A stretch of 30,353 bases of DNA, from positions 1 through 30,353 of IMG/VR virus record IMGVR_UViG_3300030109_003830, one strand, 5' to 3'. Shown in pieces: positions 13,707 through 21,721 of this stretch. This DNA is from a virus. Under the pieces are notes generated by a model. That model saw only the letters and a program-made list of their open reading frames with translations. It did no database searches and was not told where the DNA came from. The position numbers and the translations under genes were made by a program. The stretch's first letter is position 1. The number at the start of each line of letters is the position of its first letter.

Positions 13707-14087
13707 ATGATTGATTACAGTGGAACAATTATAGAGATACCGGACATTAAAGTAGTTGGTAAAAACCGCGATTTTGAGATTCAAGAGCTTATCGTAGAAA
13801 TTGATGGTGACACCAAATATCCGCAAACGGTGAAATTTCAGATGGTGGGCAAAAACGCTAGAGCTTTAGCAGAATTAAACGCGCAAGTCGGCCAAGAAAT
13901 TGATTTTAGCTTTAATATTAAGGGGCGTGAATATAACGGCTCAGTTTACAATAATCTTGAAATTTGGAAGATTCAAACCCAATCAGATATTCCTCAAAAA
14001 TCACCATCGCAACAATTTGATGATAGAAACCCACCCCCAGCAAAAGATGGAGATTATGACTTTATTGATGACAATATACCGTTCTAG
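13707..14087 (+). CDS. SSB-like OB-fold protein, DUF3127 family
   Basis: The 126-residue protein opens with a beta-rich, OB-fold-like domain (YSGTIIEIPDIKVVGKNRDF; ELIVEIDGDTKYPQTVKFQM; GREYNGSVYNNLEIWKI), the DUF3127 pattern. A disordered Pro/Gln/Asp linker follows (about 97-116). It ends DFIDDNIPF, nearly the acidic Ile-Pro-Phe tip by which bacterial SSB docks partner proteins. It sits between exonuclease and excisionase, where phages often encode SSB. AAGGAG lies a few bases before the ATG. It most likely coats single strands made by the exonuclease. Confidence 0.82.
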   Translation: MIDYSGTIIEIPDIKVVGKNRDFEIQELIVEIDGDTKYPQTVKFQMVGKNARALAELNAQVGQEIDFSFNIKGREYNGSVYNNLEIWKIQTQSDIPQKSPSQQFDDRNPPPAKDGDYDFIDDNIPF

Positions 14088-14095
14088 GAGTAAAA

Positions 14096-14320
14096 ATGGA
14101 AAACACTAAATTACATATTGAAGGCAAAGATTATCTCACTGAAAAGGAGGCTGCACACTATTGTTGCGTTTCGCCAGTGCATTTTCGTAGAAATTACGAA
14201 AGGTATGGTATTTTACCCACAAGTTTTATGGGTAAGAAAGTGTATCGGCTAAGTGATTTAAGGAAAGCGATGGAGGGGTCATGGCAACATTATCGAAACA
14301 AGGCGGCAAATGGACAATAA
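14096..14320 (+). CDS. xis: Excisionase-like MerR/HTH_17 protein
   Basis: The 74-residue protein has the HTH_17 pattern: YLTEKEAAHYCCVSPVHFRR, ILPTSFMGKKVYRLSDLRKAM. Such small winged-helix proteins direct integrases toward excision. It lies immediately upstream of the integrase gene, and its last 40 bases overlap that gene in another frame. GGAG precedes the ATG. A purely regulatory role cannot be excluded, but size and place favour a recombination directionality factor. Confidence 0.75.
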   Translation: MENTKLHIEGKDYLTEKEAAHYCCVSPVHFRRNYERYGILPTSFMGKKVYRLSDLRKAMEGSWQHYRNKAANGQ

Positions 14321-15282
14321 GGTACCGGGAAAAAGGAGGCAAACAAAAAAGAAAGACGCTTTCTGGTTCCTTAAGTAAACGGGAAGCAAATTTAGTTCTC
14401 CAGCAATTTGAGCAAGAAAGAGCTAAACCTGTATTAAGCTCACCTTCTTTTGAAGATTATGTAAATCATGAGTATTTACTAGCTCACAAGATGCGAACTG
14501 AGTTACGAACCCACCAAAGAGTTATCGGGATTGTGCGAAAACATTTGATACCCGCCTTTGGGTATTTGCCTATGTCTTCTTTTGACCACAGGATATTAAA
14601 TCAATATTTTGTAAGAAGAAAAGAATTAGTTCGTTTTGGCACTTTAGAAAAAGAGCTAAACACAATCAAAGCTATTTTTGCAAAAGCATTTGAAGAAAAA
14701 GTAATTTTTGATAATCCAGTCAAAAGTTACTCTCTTGGCAAAAATACGGAAGATAAACCCCCGCCCTACTACAAAGCTGATGAAATAGATTATTTGTTTG
14801 CTAATTCAACCATGAAGGCAAGATGGCAGTTAGCAGTAAATACAGGTTTGCGTCGAGGCGAATTGCTACAACTAAAACATGATCATATTCAAGACGGATT
14901 TATTTATGTGGTATCAACAGAAGAAGCTCGAACAAAATCTGGGAAAAGTCGGCAGATACCCCTAAGCAATAAAGCAGCAGAAGCGATAGATGAATTAAGA
15001 TATGACGAAACTTGGGATAAGCACATGGATAAAAATTACGTTTTTCCTAGAATGCATCCAGCTAGTCTTACTAGAGCTTATCGCAATCATATTGAAAGGT
15101 TGCAGCTACCGGGTTCTTTGCACTGGCTGAGACATACTTTCTGCACATATCACGTACTAAATGGAACGCCGATTAGAGCTATTCAACTGTTAGCTGGCCA
15201 CTCAACCATAGCTGTGACTGAACGCTACACTCATGTCATAAATGAGTTAGAACAATATAAGGGAAATGTAAATGTTGGATAA
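14281..15282 (+). CDS. int: Tyrosine-family integrase
   Basis: It joins attP to a chromosomal attB. The 333-residue protein has an N-terminal arm-binding-like segment (GGKWTIRYREKGGKQKRKTL), a core-binding domain (about 55-150) and a catalytic domain with all expected residues: R191 in NTGLRRGEL, K222 in KSGKSRQIPL, H281 and R284 in HWLRHTF, H307 in GHS and Y316 in ERYTHV. It is therefore apparently active. The ATG at 14281 follows GGAGGGG closely and lies inside the xis gene. The stop lies five bases before the first repeat of attP. Confidence 0.93.
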   Translation: MATLSKQGGKWTIRYREKGGKQKRKTLSGSLSKREANLVLQQFEQERAKPVLSSPSFEDYVNHEYLLAHKMRTELRTHQRVIGIVRKHLIPAFGYLPMSSFDHRILNQYFVRRKELVRFGTLEKELNTIKAIFAKAFEEKVIFDNPVKSYSLGKNTEDKPPPYYKADEIDYLFANSTMKARWQLAVNTGLRRGELLQLKHDHIQDGFIYVVSTEEARTKSGKSRQIPLSNKAAEAIDELRYDETWDKHMDKNYVFPRMHPASLTRAYRNHIERLQLPGSLHWLRHTFCTYHVLNGTPIRAIQLLAGHSTIAVTERYTHVINELEQYKGNVNVG

Positions 15283-15286
15283 TTGT

Positions 15287-15511
15287 TTTAGGCACAATTT
15301 AGGCACATTTCAGACTACTCTATTATACGATATTTCATTTTTGTAAACTTATGTTTACTAAACGTACCCTCAGAGTATATCTAAGTGTTTGATTTTATTA
15401 TGAATAGTTTGCGTCCCCTAGGGGATTCGAACCCCTGTTGCCGCCGTGAAAGGGCGAAAAATTACTATTTTAATCAGAAACTTATATCCAATTTAGGCAC
15501 AAATTGTGCCT
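15287..15511. other. attP: Phage attachment site attP with arm-type repeats
   Basis: The core is the tRNA-Glu fragment at 15411-15456. TTTAGGCACA occurs at 15287-15296 and 15298-15307, exactly 11 bases apart, and again at 15492-15501 next to an inverted copy, together forming the palindrome AGGCACAAATTGTGCCT (15495-15511). These flank the core on both sides, as arm-type integrase sites do. GTAAAC-TTAT-GTTTAC at 15343-15358 is a further inverted repeat. The 248 bases between integrase and the 118-residue gene hold no other convincing gene. Because phage genes lie on both sides, the site is intact and the genome not integrated. Confidence 0.78.
15411..15456 (-). other. attP core: 3' part of a tRNA-Glu(UUC) gene (not a functional tRNA)
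   Basis: Read on the minus strand, the 46 bases give the anticodon loop CUUUCAC (anticodon UUC), the 3' stem GGCGG, the T arm AGGGGTTCGAATCCCCT and the acceptor strand AGGGGAC plus discriminator G and one C. The D arm, 5' acceptor strand and most of CCA are missing. It is nearly identical to that part of Escherichia coli tRNA-Glu as I remember it. On integration it would restore the 3' end of the host gene. Confidence 0.85.
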
Positions 15512-15530
15512 TAAAGCCTAATTTTTACCA

Positions 15531-15887
15531 TTATCTAGCGTCTGACACTACCCCATATATCGTAAAGGTAAGTGCATTGGCTACACTCGATCGTATACCA
15601 AGTGTATCCGTTACCGCAAGAGTAATACCATTACCCATCTGGAAACTTTGCAGTGCATCGTTGATAGCTCCAGTGGCTATAGAAACATCAAAAGCTAAGG
15701 CGTTACTCTCCGTATATGTCGAGCCACCTTGGTCGTGGAAAAGCCTAAACGTAGCCGCAGAACCACTCGTATTTGCAATGATAATACGGCCAATCTCTGT
15801 CTTTAAAGATGCTGTATATAAAGTAGCGGCGTTAGTATCTGATGGCCTTGCTTGTCCTAAAAGCGATGATGGGGCGTAATTATTCAT
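15531..15887 (-). CDS. Small beta-rich probable virion protein (118 aa)
   Basis: It starts MNNYAPSSLLGQARPSDT and continues with short beta-prone stretches (IGRIIIANTSGSAATFRLF; ITLAVTDTLGIRSS; LTFTIYGV). Proteins of the form 'NYAPS.LGQARP....ATLYT......N.SGSAATFR.FHD' are common in aquatic phages and usually called hypothetical. A decoration or tail-associated role is guessed from composition. It is the last leftward gene before attP. No ribosome binding site is evident before the ATG at 15887, which shares CATG with a divergent plus-strand frame. Confidence 0.75.
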   Translation of the reverse strand: MNNYAPSSLLGQARPSDTNAATLYTASLKTEIGRIIIANTSGSAATFRLFHDQGGSTYTESNALAFDVSIATGAINDALQSFQMGNGITLAVTDTLGIRSSVANALTFTIYGVVSDAR

Positions 15888-16053
15888 GAGTGTAATTTTT
15901 ATATTTGTTCTATTAGTTTTAAGGCCGATATTCTGGCTTATTGTTATGTCAGTAGTGTTTTATGGTATTAGTAAATATTCCAGTCCAACTATTAAGAAAA
16001 TTTTATTTTTTGATATTTGGAAAGGAGTAGGAGTTAATCCCCCAAAAGATTAA
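15886..16053 (+). CDS. Putative small membrane protein on the opposite strand (55 aa)
   Basis: The frame starts MSVIFIFVLLVLRPIFW and continues LIVMSVVFYGISKY, giving one or two hydrophobic segments over residues 3-27, then a basic/aromatic tail ending GVNPPKD. It fills the only gap of about 146 bases without a leftward gene in this part of the late region. Its ATG overlaps the ATG of the 118-residue gene (CATG) and its end overlaps the 580-residue gene by 20 bases. The ribosome binding site is weak (GGGGCG, rather far). It could be a lysogenic-conversion gene near attP, or a chance frame. Confidence 0.4.
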   Translation: MSVIFIFVLLVLRPIFWLIVMSVVFYGISKYSSPTIKKILFFDIWKGVGVNPPKD

Positions 16054-17776
16054 AAGCTGGAACTGCCCTTCCTGAAACGCTTCTTACCGTTTGTAATAAG
16101 TCAGGAGTAATATTTTCAGTTATTGGAGGGAGTAACCCTCCTTTTAATGGAAATCCTCCACCAGCCACATATCCTCTTGAGCCTAAATTAAATAAGCTGC
16201 TTGTTATAGCGGGAGCAGTAGCACCAAACGCAAGTGCTGGAAGAATGTTGTTTAATTGTGCATCGCTTAACGCACCAGCTCCAGCAACACCAAGACCTAA
16301 AAGTTTACCAGTATCACCTACTGTTTGTTCGAATCTACCAACTGTTGATCTTGTAGCTGTGCCAGAATCTGCAATATCTTTAAAGGCTTGACCAAATCGC
16401 CCTAATTGATATAGATCACTAGTATCGCGACCAAACCTAAAACCAAATTTATCGATTCTATTTAGAGTATTTGCTAACCTAGCTGGGCTTATATCAGCCG
16501 TTCCAGTATTAACAACGTTAGGTGACTCAATAGCTAATTTATTTTTCCATTTTCTTCGCACATCTTTAAAAGCTGTTAATTTGGCACCACCTAAACTTCT
16601 TTCTGCGGCATCGTCTAAAGACTCTTTAATAGCCGCATATAAAAATCCTTTTTCGAGATCTGAAGCGTTACCTATTACTCCTAAAAGTCTACGAGATTTA
16701 TTGTTAGCTAGAGACTGTAATCTTTGATAATTTTCACCAGTAATTACATCTCCATCTCTTAGTTTATTAAGAACCGTTTTTTCAACGATTTTTACTCCAC
16801 CATCTATTTCATCAATACTATCAATTCCATAACGTTCTAAATTTTGGTTGATTCTATCAAGAATAGTTCCCTCTTCTCCATAATCTAATTTAATTTCTTC
16901 ACCTCTGGTCAATCTATTAAATTCCTCTCCCAGTTTTTTATGAGCTGCATCTAATTTTTCACCAGTAATTTCGGTGCCATCTTCACCAATAGAATTTAAA
17001 GCAATTTGATTATGTTTTTTCTGATTAAAATCTTTTACTGCTTGAATTGGTGCAGAAGTGCTTGGACTAGATTGCATTGAAGCCTCTAATTGTTTTAAAG
17101 GTAAAGAACCTGTCTCTTCAGAAGGTAGTAACTTATAACCTTTTGACTTTGCCCAATCTGCTAATCTTTTGCTTTGACCTTCTAACCTAGTTTGCACAGG
17201 TTGAATTATTCTCCCTAAAAAACGACCTCCTAAGTCTCCAGCAAGACCTAATAAACCGCCCTCAATAGCTTGTCCACTTTGATTATCATCATAAGTAGCT
17301 CCACCTATCAAACCACCAGTAATAACTGCATCTGCCGCTGTACTATCTTTTACTTTATCAGCTACTGTTGCTACATTTTTGAAACCCGGTACTTTACTTG
17401 CAGTTGTAAGACCTGTTCCTAACAAGCCACTTCCAATTCTTAAAGGCAAAGCGAAAAATGGCAACGCTTCTCCTACTGCTGTGCTAACAGGACGTTGCTC
17501 TGATAATTGACTAAAAAGACGATCTTTCTCTTCCTGTTCTCGTGCGATTTCTGCTTGTCTTTGTTCATCAGCAAATAAATTCTGAACTCCACTTACTAAC
17601 TTATCAACCGTTCTTCCAGCACTAATCAACCTTGTTTCTGTGCCTGATGGAACTTGCATACCACTTTCAAAGACGTTTACGGGTTGACCAGGCGTTGAGG
17701 TTTTTGATTGATTACCATCAGCGGGAGGAATCAAAATTCTTTGTAGTTCGTCATCACTTATTTCAATTGTAGCCAT
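16034..17776 (-). CDS. Internal virion / DNA-ejection protein (580 aa)
   Basis: The N-terminus (MATIEISDDELQRILIPP) and the Gly/Ala-rich hydrophobic stretches at about 95-135 (LPFFALPLRIGSGLLGTG), 150-190 (VITGGLIGGATYDD; GGLLGLAGDLGGRFLG) and 490-525 are typical of podovirus ejection proteins that line a channel through the cell envelope. The middle (about 210-470) is helical and charged. There is no enzymatic motif that I can see. It resembles P22 gp16/gp20-type proteins in composition, not in motif. Its place after the tail-fibre block, next to another Q-rich protein, supports a virion role. Confidence 0.65.
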   Translation of the reverse strand: MATIEISDDELQRILIPPADGNQSKTSTPGQPVNVFESGMQVPSGTETRLISAGRTVDKLVSGVQNLFADEQRQAEIAREQEEKDRLFSQLSEQRPVSTAVGEALPFFALPLRIGSGLLGTGLTTASKVPGFKNVATVADKVKDSTAADAVITGGLIGGATYDDNQSGQAIEGGLLGLAGDLGGRFLGRIIQPVQTRLEGQSKRLADWAKSKGYKLLPSEETGSLPLKQLEASMQSSPSTSAPIQAVKDFNQKKHNQIALNSIGEDGTEITGEKLDAAHKKLGEEFNRLTRGEEIKLDYGEEGTILDRINQNLERYGIDSIDEIDGGVKIVEKTVLNKLRDGDVITGENYQRLQSLANNKSRRLLGVIGNASDLEKGFLYAAIKESLDDAAERSLGGAKLTAFKDVRRKWKNKLAIESPNVVNTGTADISPARLANTLNRIDKFGFRFGRDTSDLYQLGRFGQAFKDIADSGTATRSTVGRFEQTVGDTGKLLGLGVAGAGALSDAQLNNILPALAFGATAPAITSSLFNLGSRGYVAGGGFPLKGGLLPPITENITPDLLQTVRSVSGRAVPAFNLLGD

Positions 17777-17794
17777 TATCTTCCTCTAAAAATT

Positions 17795-18862
17795 TTATGG
17801 AGTAACAAAAAAAGTTTTACCTTTATCTTGAAAAACAAAACCTGTTTTACCATCTCTTACTGCTTCACCCATATACTTAGCTCTAACTGATGGCATTTCA
17901 ATGTATGAACCGTTTATCAAAATAAAAGGATTTTGAGATCCTTGCATATAACCTAAAGGTAATGCTCCTTTTGGTAAATTTGCATAACCAGCATTAAACT
18001 TCTCAAGTGAAATACCTTTGTTTAATATCTTTTTTAAATCATTTAGTGAAGCAACAAAGTCTTCTTTTTTTTGCGTCGTACTTAATCGACCTAATGATGA
18101 TTGAGCTTGTTGTCCTTCAAATTCTGTAATTTGACCGCCGCCTTTTAGAGCATTAAAAGCCTGTAAGAACGTTTGACCTTTTATTTGTTGCAATCTTTCA
18201 TACGCATTAGCTAAATCACTTCCCGGATTAATTCTAATTTCTCCCGCTGAAATCAACTCAATTCGTCCTACTAATTCATCTAAACCGGGTGATTCGAGCA
18301 ATCCATCTATACTATTCATAATATTTTCATATTTTTGATAGTTTTTTGGAAAAGATTGTTTTGCTTCTTGTTTAAATTTTGCTTGTTGTTTAGCCGCTTC
18401 TATTTTAGCTTGTTGTCCCGGTTGTTCTACAAATTTCTTTTCTTCCAAATCAAATTGTCGATTTTTTTGCATTGCTTCGACTAAATCTGGAAAAATAAGA
18501 GCTAAACCCGGATTTATTTCTCCTTGCGATCCCATCATTGAATTACTAGAACCTAAGAATTGATCAAACAGCTTATTTTTTAACTCTGCTTCTCTTACTT
18601 GTTGTTGCAACAAGTTACTGTCCATAATGGTTTTATTTAAAGATAATAAGTCTTGAACTTGTTGTTGTTGCAACTTCCTGTTGTTGGCCATATTTTGTGC
18701 AAGCAGACCAGGGATAGACGCTACTCTTTGAAAACCACTAGCTGGTATATTAGGGTTGTTAGCTTGTCCTAATGCTTGAGATAGTAAACTTAAATTACTA
18801 GGTAGTGGTTGCGTTAATAAGCCTTGCATTTGCATATTTAATAAATCATTTACACTTGCCAT
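17795..18862 (-). CDS. Gln-rich coiled-coil internal virion protein (355 aa)
   Basis: The N-terminal 130 residues are rich in Gln, Asn and Leu (NNRKLQQQQVQDLLSLN), then a coiled-coil-like part (about 150-180, KIEAAKQQAKFKQEAKQSF). Residues about 235-285 hold LQAFNALKGGGQITEFEGQQ and LSTTQKKEDFVASL, a block seen in many phage internal or ejection proteins. The end is beta-rich (TGFVFQDKGKTFFVTP). No membrane segment is visible. It pairs with the downstream 580-residue protein. Function in DNA ejection is inferred from composition and place. Confidence 0.65.
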   Translation of the reverse strand: MASVNDLLNMQMQGLLTQPLPSNLSLLSQALGQANNPNIPASGFQRVASIPGLLAQNMANNRKLQQQQVQDLLSLNKTIMDSNLLQQQVREAELKNKLFDQFLGSSNSMMGSQGEINPGLALIFPDLVEAMQKNRQFDLEEKKFVEQPGQQAKIEAAKQQAKFKQEAKQSFPKNYQKYENIMNSIDGLLESPGLDELVGRIELISAGEIRINPGSDLANAYERLQQIKGQTFLQAFNALKGGGQITEFEGQQAQSSLGRLSTTQKKEDFVASLNDLKKILNKGISLEKFNAGYANLPKGALPLGYMQGSQNPFILINGSYIEMPSVRAKYMGEAVRDGKTGFVFQDKGKTFFVTP

Positions 18863-18865
18863 TAT

Positions 18866-19081
18866 TTATTCCCATATAATTACACTGTTTTTTTTTACCA
18901 TTTTTGGAACACACACCGCACCAATCTCAGGTTGCGGATATTTTTTATTATCATAGCGGTAGTTTTGCTTTCTAATAATTTGACTGAACTCCGCACATCG
19001 TAAAGCTGACTTCCAATAACTAACATCGTTTTGTTGCGGTACGCCGTTTATGTAAATCATTAGCTGAAATACTAATATCAT
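18866..19081 (-). CDS. Small hypothetical protein (71 aa)
   Basis: It starts MILVFQLMIYINGVPQ and has ALRCAEFSQIIRKQN and GAVCVPKMV, with two Cys about 30 apart. This is the layout of a small phage family with a short hydrophobic start, 'C..FA..IR.QN' and a late 'A.C.P'. The function is unknown to me. The ATG shares ATGA with the upstream stop. The hydrophobic N-terminus could be a short membrane anchor or export signal. Confidence 0.6.
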   Translation of the reverse strand: MILVFQLMIYINGVPQQNDVSYWKSALRCAEFSQIIRKQNYRYDNKKYPQPEIGAVCVPKMVKKNSVIIWE

Positions 19082-19560
19082 TTACCACCTAAACTTAGAA
19101 CGTAAACGAAACCAATTAATATTCCAATAATTGCAATTGCGCCTAACAATAAAAAAATTGCATCAGCAAATTTACGCCGCATCTCAATCTGTTTATCTAT
19201 TGCTTCTTTTCTTTCTTTTTTTAGCTCATTTTCAATCTGTACTAATTCTTGCCATTTTTCTTTCCCATAACTATAGGTAATCAAGGTATATAATTCTTTT
19301 CTGTGCGTTGCCATGGCTTGACGCATACGCCACAATTCCAGACTTTCTTCTTGTATGCTTTTTTGATTAGTTAATTTTTTAAATAGAGGTGGTTTTTTAT
19401 TCTTCTTAACATGAGTTTGCAAATCACTTTCTGCTTGAAAAAATCTTTGCACATTGTTCATACACCTTTCTATATCTTGCCCAGCATTACAGGCTTTATT
19501 AATTCCTTGAATACATTTATTTGCTACCGCTAAACACGCGGTGATGGACATAAGTTCCAT
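19078..19560 (-). CDS. Coiled-coil protein with C-terminal membrane segment (160 aa)
   Basis: The N-terminus (SITACLAVANKCIQGINKAC) has three Cys; the middle is helical and strongly charged (QIENELKKERKEAIDKQIEM). One clear membrane segment lies at about 134-157 (FLLLGAIAIIGILIGFVYVL). This tail-anchored coiled-coil form would suit a virion protein that enters the membrane, or a lysis accessory protein. Similar proteins occur beside tail genes in aquatic podoviruses. Unrecognised family. Confidence 0.65.
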   Translation of the reverse strand: MELMSITACLAVANKCIQGINKACNAGQDIERCMNNVQRFFQAESDLQTHVKKNKKPPLFKKLTNQKSIQEESLELWRMRQAMATHRKELYTLITYSYGKEKWQELVQIENELKKERKEAIDKQIEMRRKFADAIFLLLGAIAIIGILIGFVYVLSLGGK

Positions 19561-19564
19561 GTTG

Positions 19565-19765
19565 CTATCCTAAAATTAAAGCTATTATCAAACCCCCCAT
19601 TGATGTGATTAATAAAATTGCTACTTTGGTGAGCAGACTTGAAATTTCGTCAAGGCGTTTCTCGATTGACTCTAGACGATTGAAAACTGTTTTAATCCTT
19701 TCATCACACTGCGCTTCGTGCGCTTGTAAATCAGAGGCTACTTCAAATATTTTTTCAGTAGACAT
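19565..19765 (-). CDS. Small coiled-coil/membrane protein, XhlA-like form (66 aa)
   Basis: A helical heptad-rich part (QAHEAQCDERIKTVFNRLES, then IEKRLDEISSLLTKV) is followed by one membrane segment at about 48-66 (AILLITSMGGLIIALILG). This size and topology match haemolysin XhlA-type and related holin accessory proteins, though I see no decisive motif. It shares one base with the 74-residue gene. A role in lysis or membrane attachment is possible. Confidence 0.65.
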   Translation of the reverse strand: MSTEKIFEVASDLQAHEAQCDERIKTVFNRLESIEKRLDEISSLLTKVAILLITSMGGLIIALILG

Positions 19766-19989
19766 TATGACTCGTCTTTCTCAGTTCCATCTTCAAAACA
19801 AAAATATTTATTGTTTGTTCCAGCAATCGTTAGACTGCCAGCATCAACAAGTTGCATGATTGCTACATAGTCAGAATTTTTTTTATTTATTGGAACCGAG
19901 CAGTTATAACCATTTTTTTTGCCAGAGATAGTAGTAACAAATTCGTTGGGAAAAACCTCTGTTTTTACGTATTTAAGTTCAGTATACAT
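19765..19989 (-). CDS. Small tail-fibre-associated protein (74 aa)
   Basis: It has the form 'YT..Y.KTE......TTI.GK....SVPINKKNSDYVAIMQLVDAG', like the many short phage proteins with 'IPFD..N.DY..YL.W..EG' that follow tail-fibre genes and are thought to help fibre assembly. It starts one base after the fibre gene stop. The C-terminus is acidic (DGTEKDES). Function inferred from place. Confidence 0.65.
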   Translation of the reverse strand: MYTELKYVKTEVFPNEFVTTISGKKNGYNCSVPINKKNSDYVAIMQLVDAGSLTIAGTNNKYFCFEDGTEKDES

Positions 19990-19990
19990 T

Positions 19991-21712
19991 TTAAACTCCT
20001 AACTCAGCCGACAAAATAAAAAACCCTCCACTCTGTCCCGGAGTGATATAAACAGCAGAGCCAGAAAACATACCTGAATTGCTTGCATAAGTGACGTTAA
20101 AAGAATCAACGGTTACGTTTACACCGTCATCAGCTCCTTGTGTAAAACCTGTTACGTTCCCACCAGATGCACCTATATATCGCCCACCTTCATAGGTAAT
20201 AGTTCCAGCTACTCTCATCGGAGCTTGGAGTGGCATTGCTAATCTTGCCGATGTAGTAAAAGCATGTCCATTCGCAATTGTTCCAGAATCCATCGTACTG
20301 CCACCTATTTGAACTTTCATGTGTAAATATCGTTTACAGTCATTTACAACATCTGAAAATTTTGGAAACACAAAATCTGATGCAGATGAACCCTTCTCAA
20401 GCATCACTTGCCCTATCCTCAACTTATCAGTGTTAGCCGTTGTGCCTGTTACATTTGACCAAATAAATATTGCAACATTTTTAGTGTTAGCAGTATCTAT
20501 CGTAGCGGTCACTTGATACTTAGCATAGGATGAACTTACGTTCAAATTGCTTGGCGTGTTCTCATAGACGTAGTTGGTAGCAAGTGTCGGATTTACTCCT
20601 TCCGATTCCCAAGCTGAGATGAAGTTAGTGCTACTTATCGGAGGTAAATCCTCATCGCCTGACCAGCTTATAATACTCATACGTACATCGTCCAAATCTG
20701 AAGTAGCTTTAATTTGAGCAGAAAGAGTGACCTCTTGACCGATGATCGACTCACAATTTACGTTCTCCAGAAATTGTACGATGCCGAATTTTTTTGAATT
20801 TGTTTCCACGTCTAGCTCGATTGCAGTTTTTGATCCGGACGGTACTTCTGTTTGCGTCTGAGTAATATCTACAATATTATTTCCGTCCGAAACCAACCGA
20901 TACATATCTATTATTGCTGAAGCGTGATTGTTTGCATTGGAGTACGGTGCGGCATCTGTAATAGATGTGCCTCTTTGCGAATACGAAAACTCTGGGTTCA
21001 AAATATAATTTTTTACTACACCACCAACACCTACTGGGTTTTTAGCAAAAGTAACTGTTTGATTTGATGAAATTGTCATGGCAGTGGTGGGAGCATCGGA
21101 GTCACTTCCGTCGTTAGTCGAAAATATTAACTGACCTTTTTGATCGTCGCTTGTGCCTTCATGACTTGCTTGAATCCTACCGAGTGTTGATTCCTCTGAA
21201 CCTGATTGTAAACCTTTAAATACAATCTGTGATTCTCGCCCTCCGGCTGTATCCTCACTATCTGGATTTTTCAGATTAATTTGATTCTCAGAGGGATGCG
21301 AATCTAACAAAATAAATTTATCTGCTGACGCTTCATACACTACTGCATATACACCACCAGCTCTTATGCTGTTGACAGGCAATTCATTTAAACTTGGAGT
21401 AACGATACCTTTAGCTCCAACTGAGTCTATATTTATCGTGCAATTCCCAGAATTACTATGGTTAAATTTAGCTACATACAGATCGCCAGCCGCATAGCTG
21501 GCAACTGTGCGACTAGCCGCTAGGGTATAAGTGTTTCCAGAACCAGCCGTCGTATTAGCACCATTTGTGTCATTGTAAAAACGTTTGATTCGGGCATAAG
21601 CCTCTCGCATTGTATTGTTTACTGTACTTGGTGCCATTCCTTCCGGTGCGCCATCTGGAGGTGTGGCTGTGTTACTATCGGCACTTACATTATAATCTCT
21701 GATTTCACCCAT
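19991..21712 (-). CDS. Tail fibre / receptor-binding protein (573 aa)
   Basis: The N-terminal part (MGEIRDYNVSADSNTATPPD, then APSTVNNTMREAYARIKRFY) is the usual virion-anchoring start of podovirus fibres. A beta-rich middle includes ANTTAGSGNTYTL and ITPSLNELPV-type repeats. From about 238, NYILNPEFSYSQRGTS, WSGDEDLPP, VAIFIWSNVTGT and RIGQVMLEKGSSASDF form a carbohydrate-binding-like domain seen in many tail fibres; CKRYLHM follows. A C-terminal beta tip (about 490-573) may bind the receptor. It determines host range. No endosialidase or lyase motif is seen. Confidence 0.85.
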   Translation of the reverse strand: MGEIRDYNVSADSNTATPPDGAPEGMAPSTVNNTMREAYARIKRFYNDTNGANTTAGSGNTYTLAASRTVASYAAGDLYVAKFNHSNSGNCTINIDSVGAKGIVTPSLNELPVNSIRAGGVYAVVYEASADKFILLDSHPSENQINLKNPDSEDTAGGRESQIVFKGLQSGSEESTLGRIQASHEGTSDDQKGQLIFSTNDGSDSDAPTTAMTISSNQTVTFAKNPVGVGGVVKNYILNPEFSYSQRGTSITDAAPYSNANNHASAIIDMYRLVSDGNNIVDITQTQTEVPSGSKTAIELDVETNSKKFGIVQFLENVNCESIIGQEVTLSAQIKATSDLDDVRMSIISWSGDEDLPPISSTNFISAWESEGVNPTLATNYVYENTPSNLNVSSSYAKYQVTATIDTANTKNVAIFIWSNVTGTTANTDKLRIGQVMLEKGSSASDFVFPKFSDVVNDCKRYLHMKVQIGGSTMDSGTIANGHAFTTSARLAMPLQAPMRVAGTITYEGGRYIGASGGNVTGFTQGADDGVNVTVDSFNVTYASNSGMFSGSAVYITPGQSGGFFILSAELGV

Positions 21713-21721
21713 TTTAAATAC

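Noticed and set aside
13900-14109. Plus-strand frame of 69 codons in another phase
   Set aside because: Lies over the DUF3127 gene, whose OB-like domain and SSB tip fix the true frame.
15411-15456. A complete tRNA-Glu gene
   Set aside because: Only the part from the anticodon stem to the discriminator is present; D arm, 5' acceptor strand and most of CCA are missing, so it is an att core.
15385-15879. Plus-strand open frame of 164 codons across attP and the 118-residue gene
   Set aside because: It runs through the tRNA-Glu fragment and then antisense to a gene with a recognisable phage-protein pattern; composition is not protein-like and no ribosome binding site precedes it.
18401-18720. 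Repeated TTGTTG-type triplets as a microsatellite
   Set aside because: They are codons of the Gln-rich part of the internal virion protein on the minus strand, a normal feature of such proteins.
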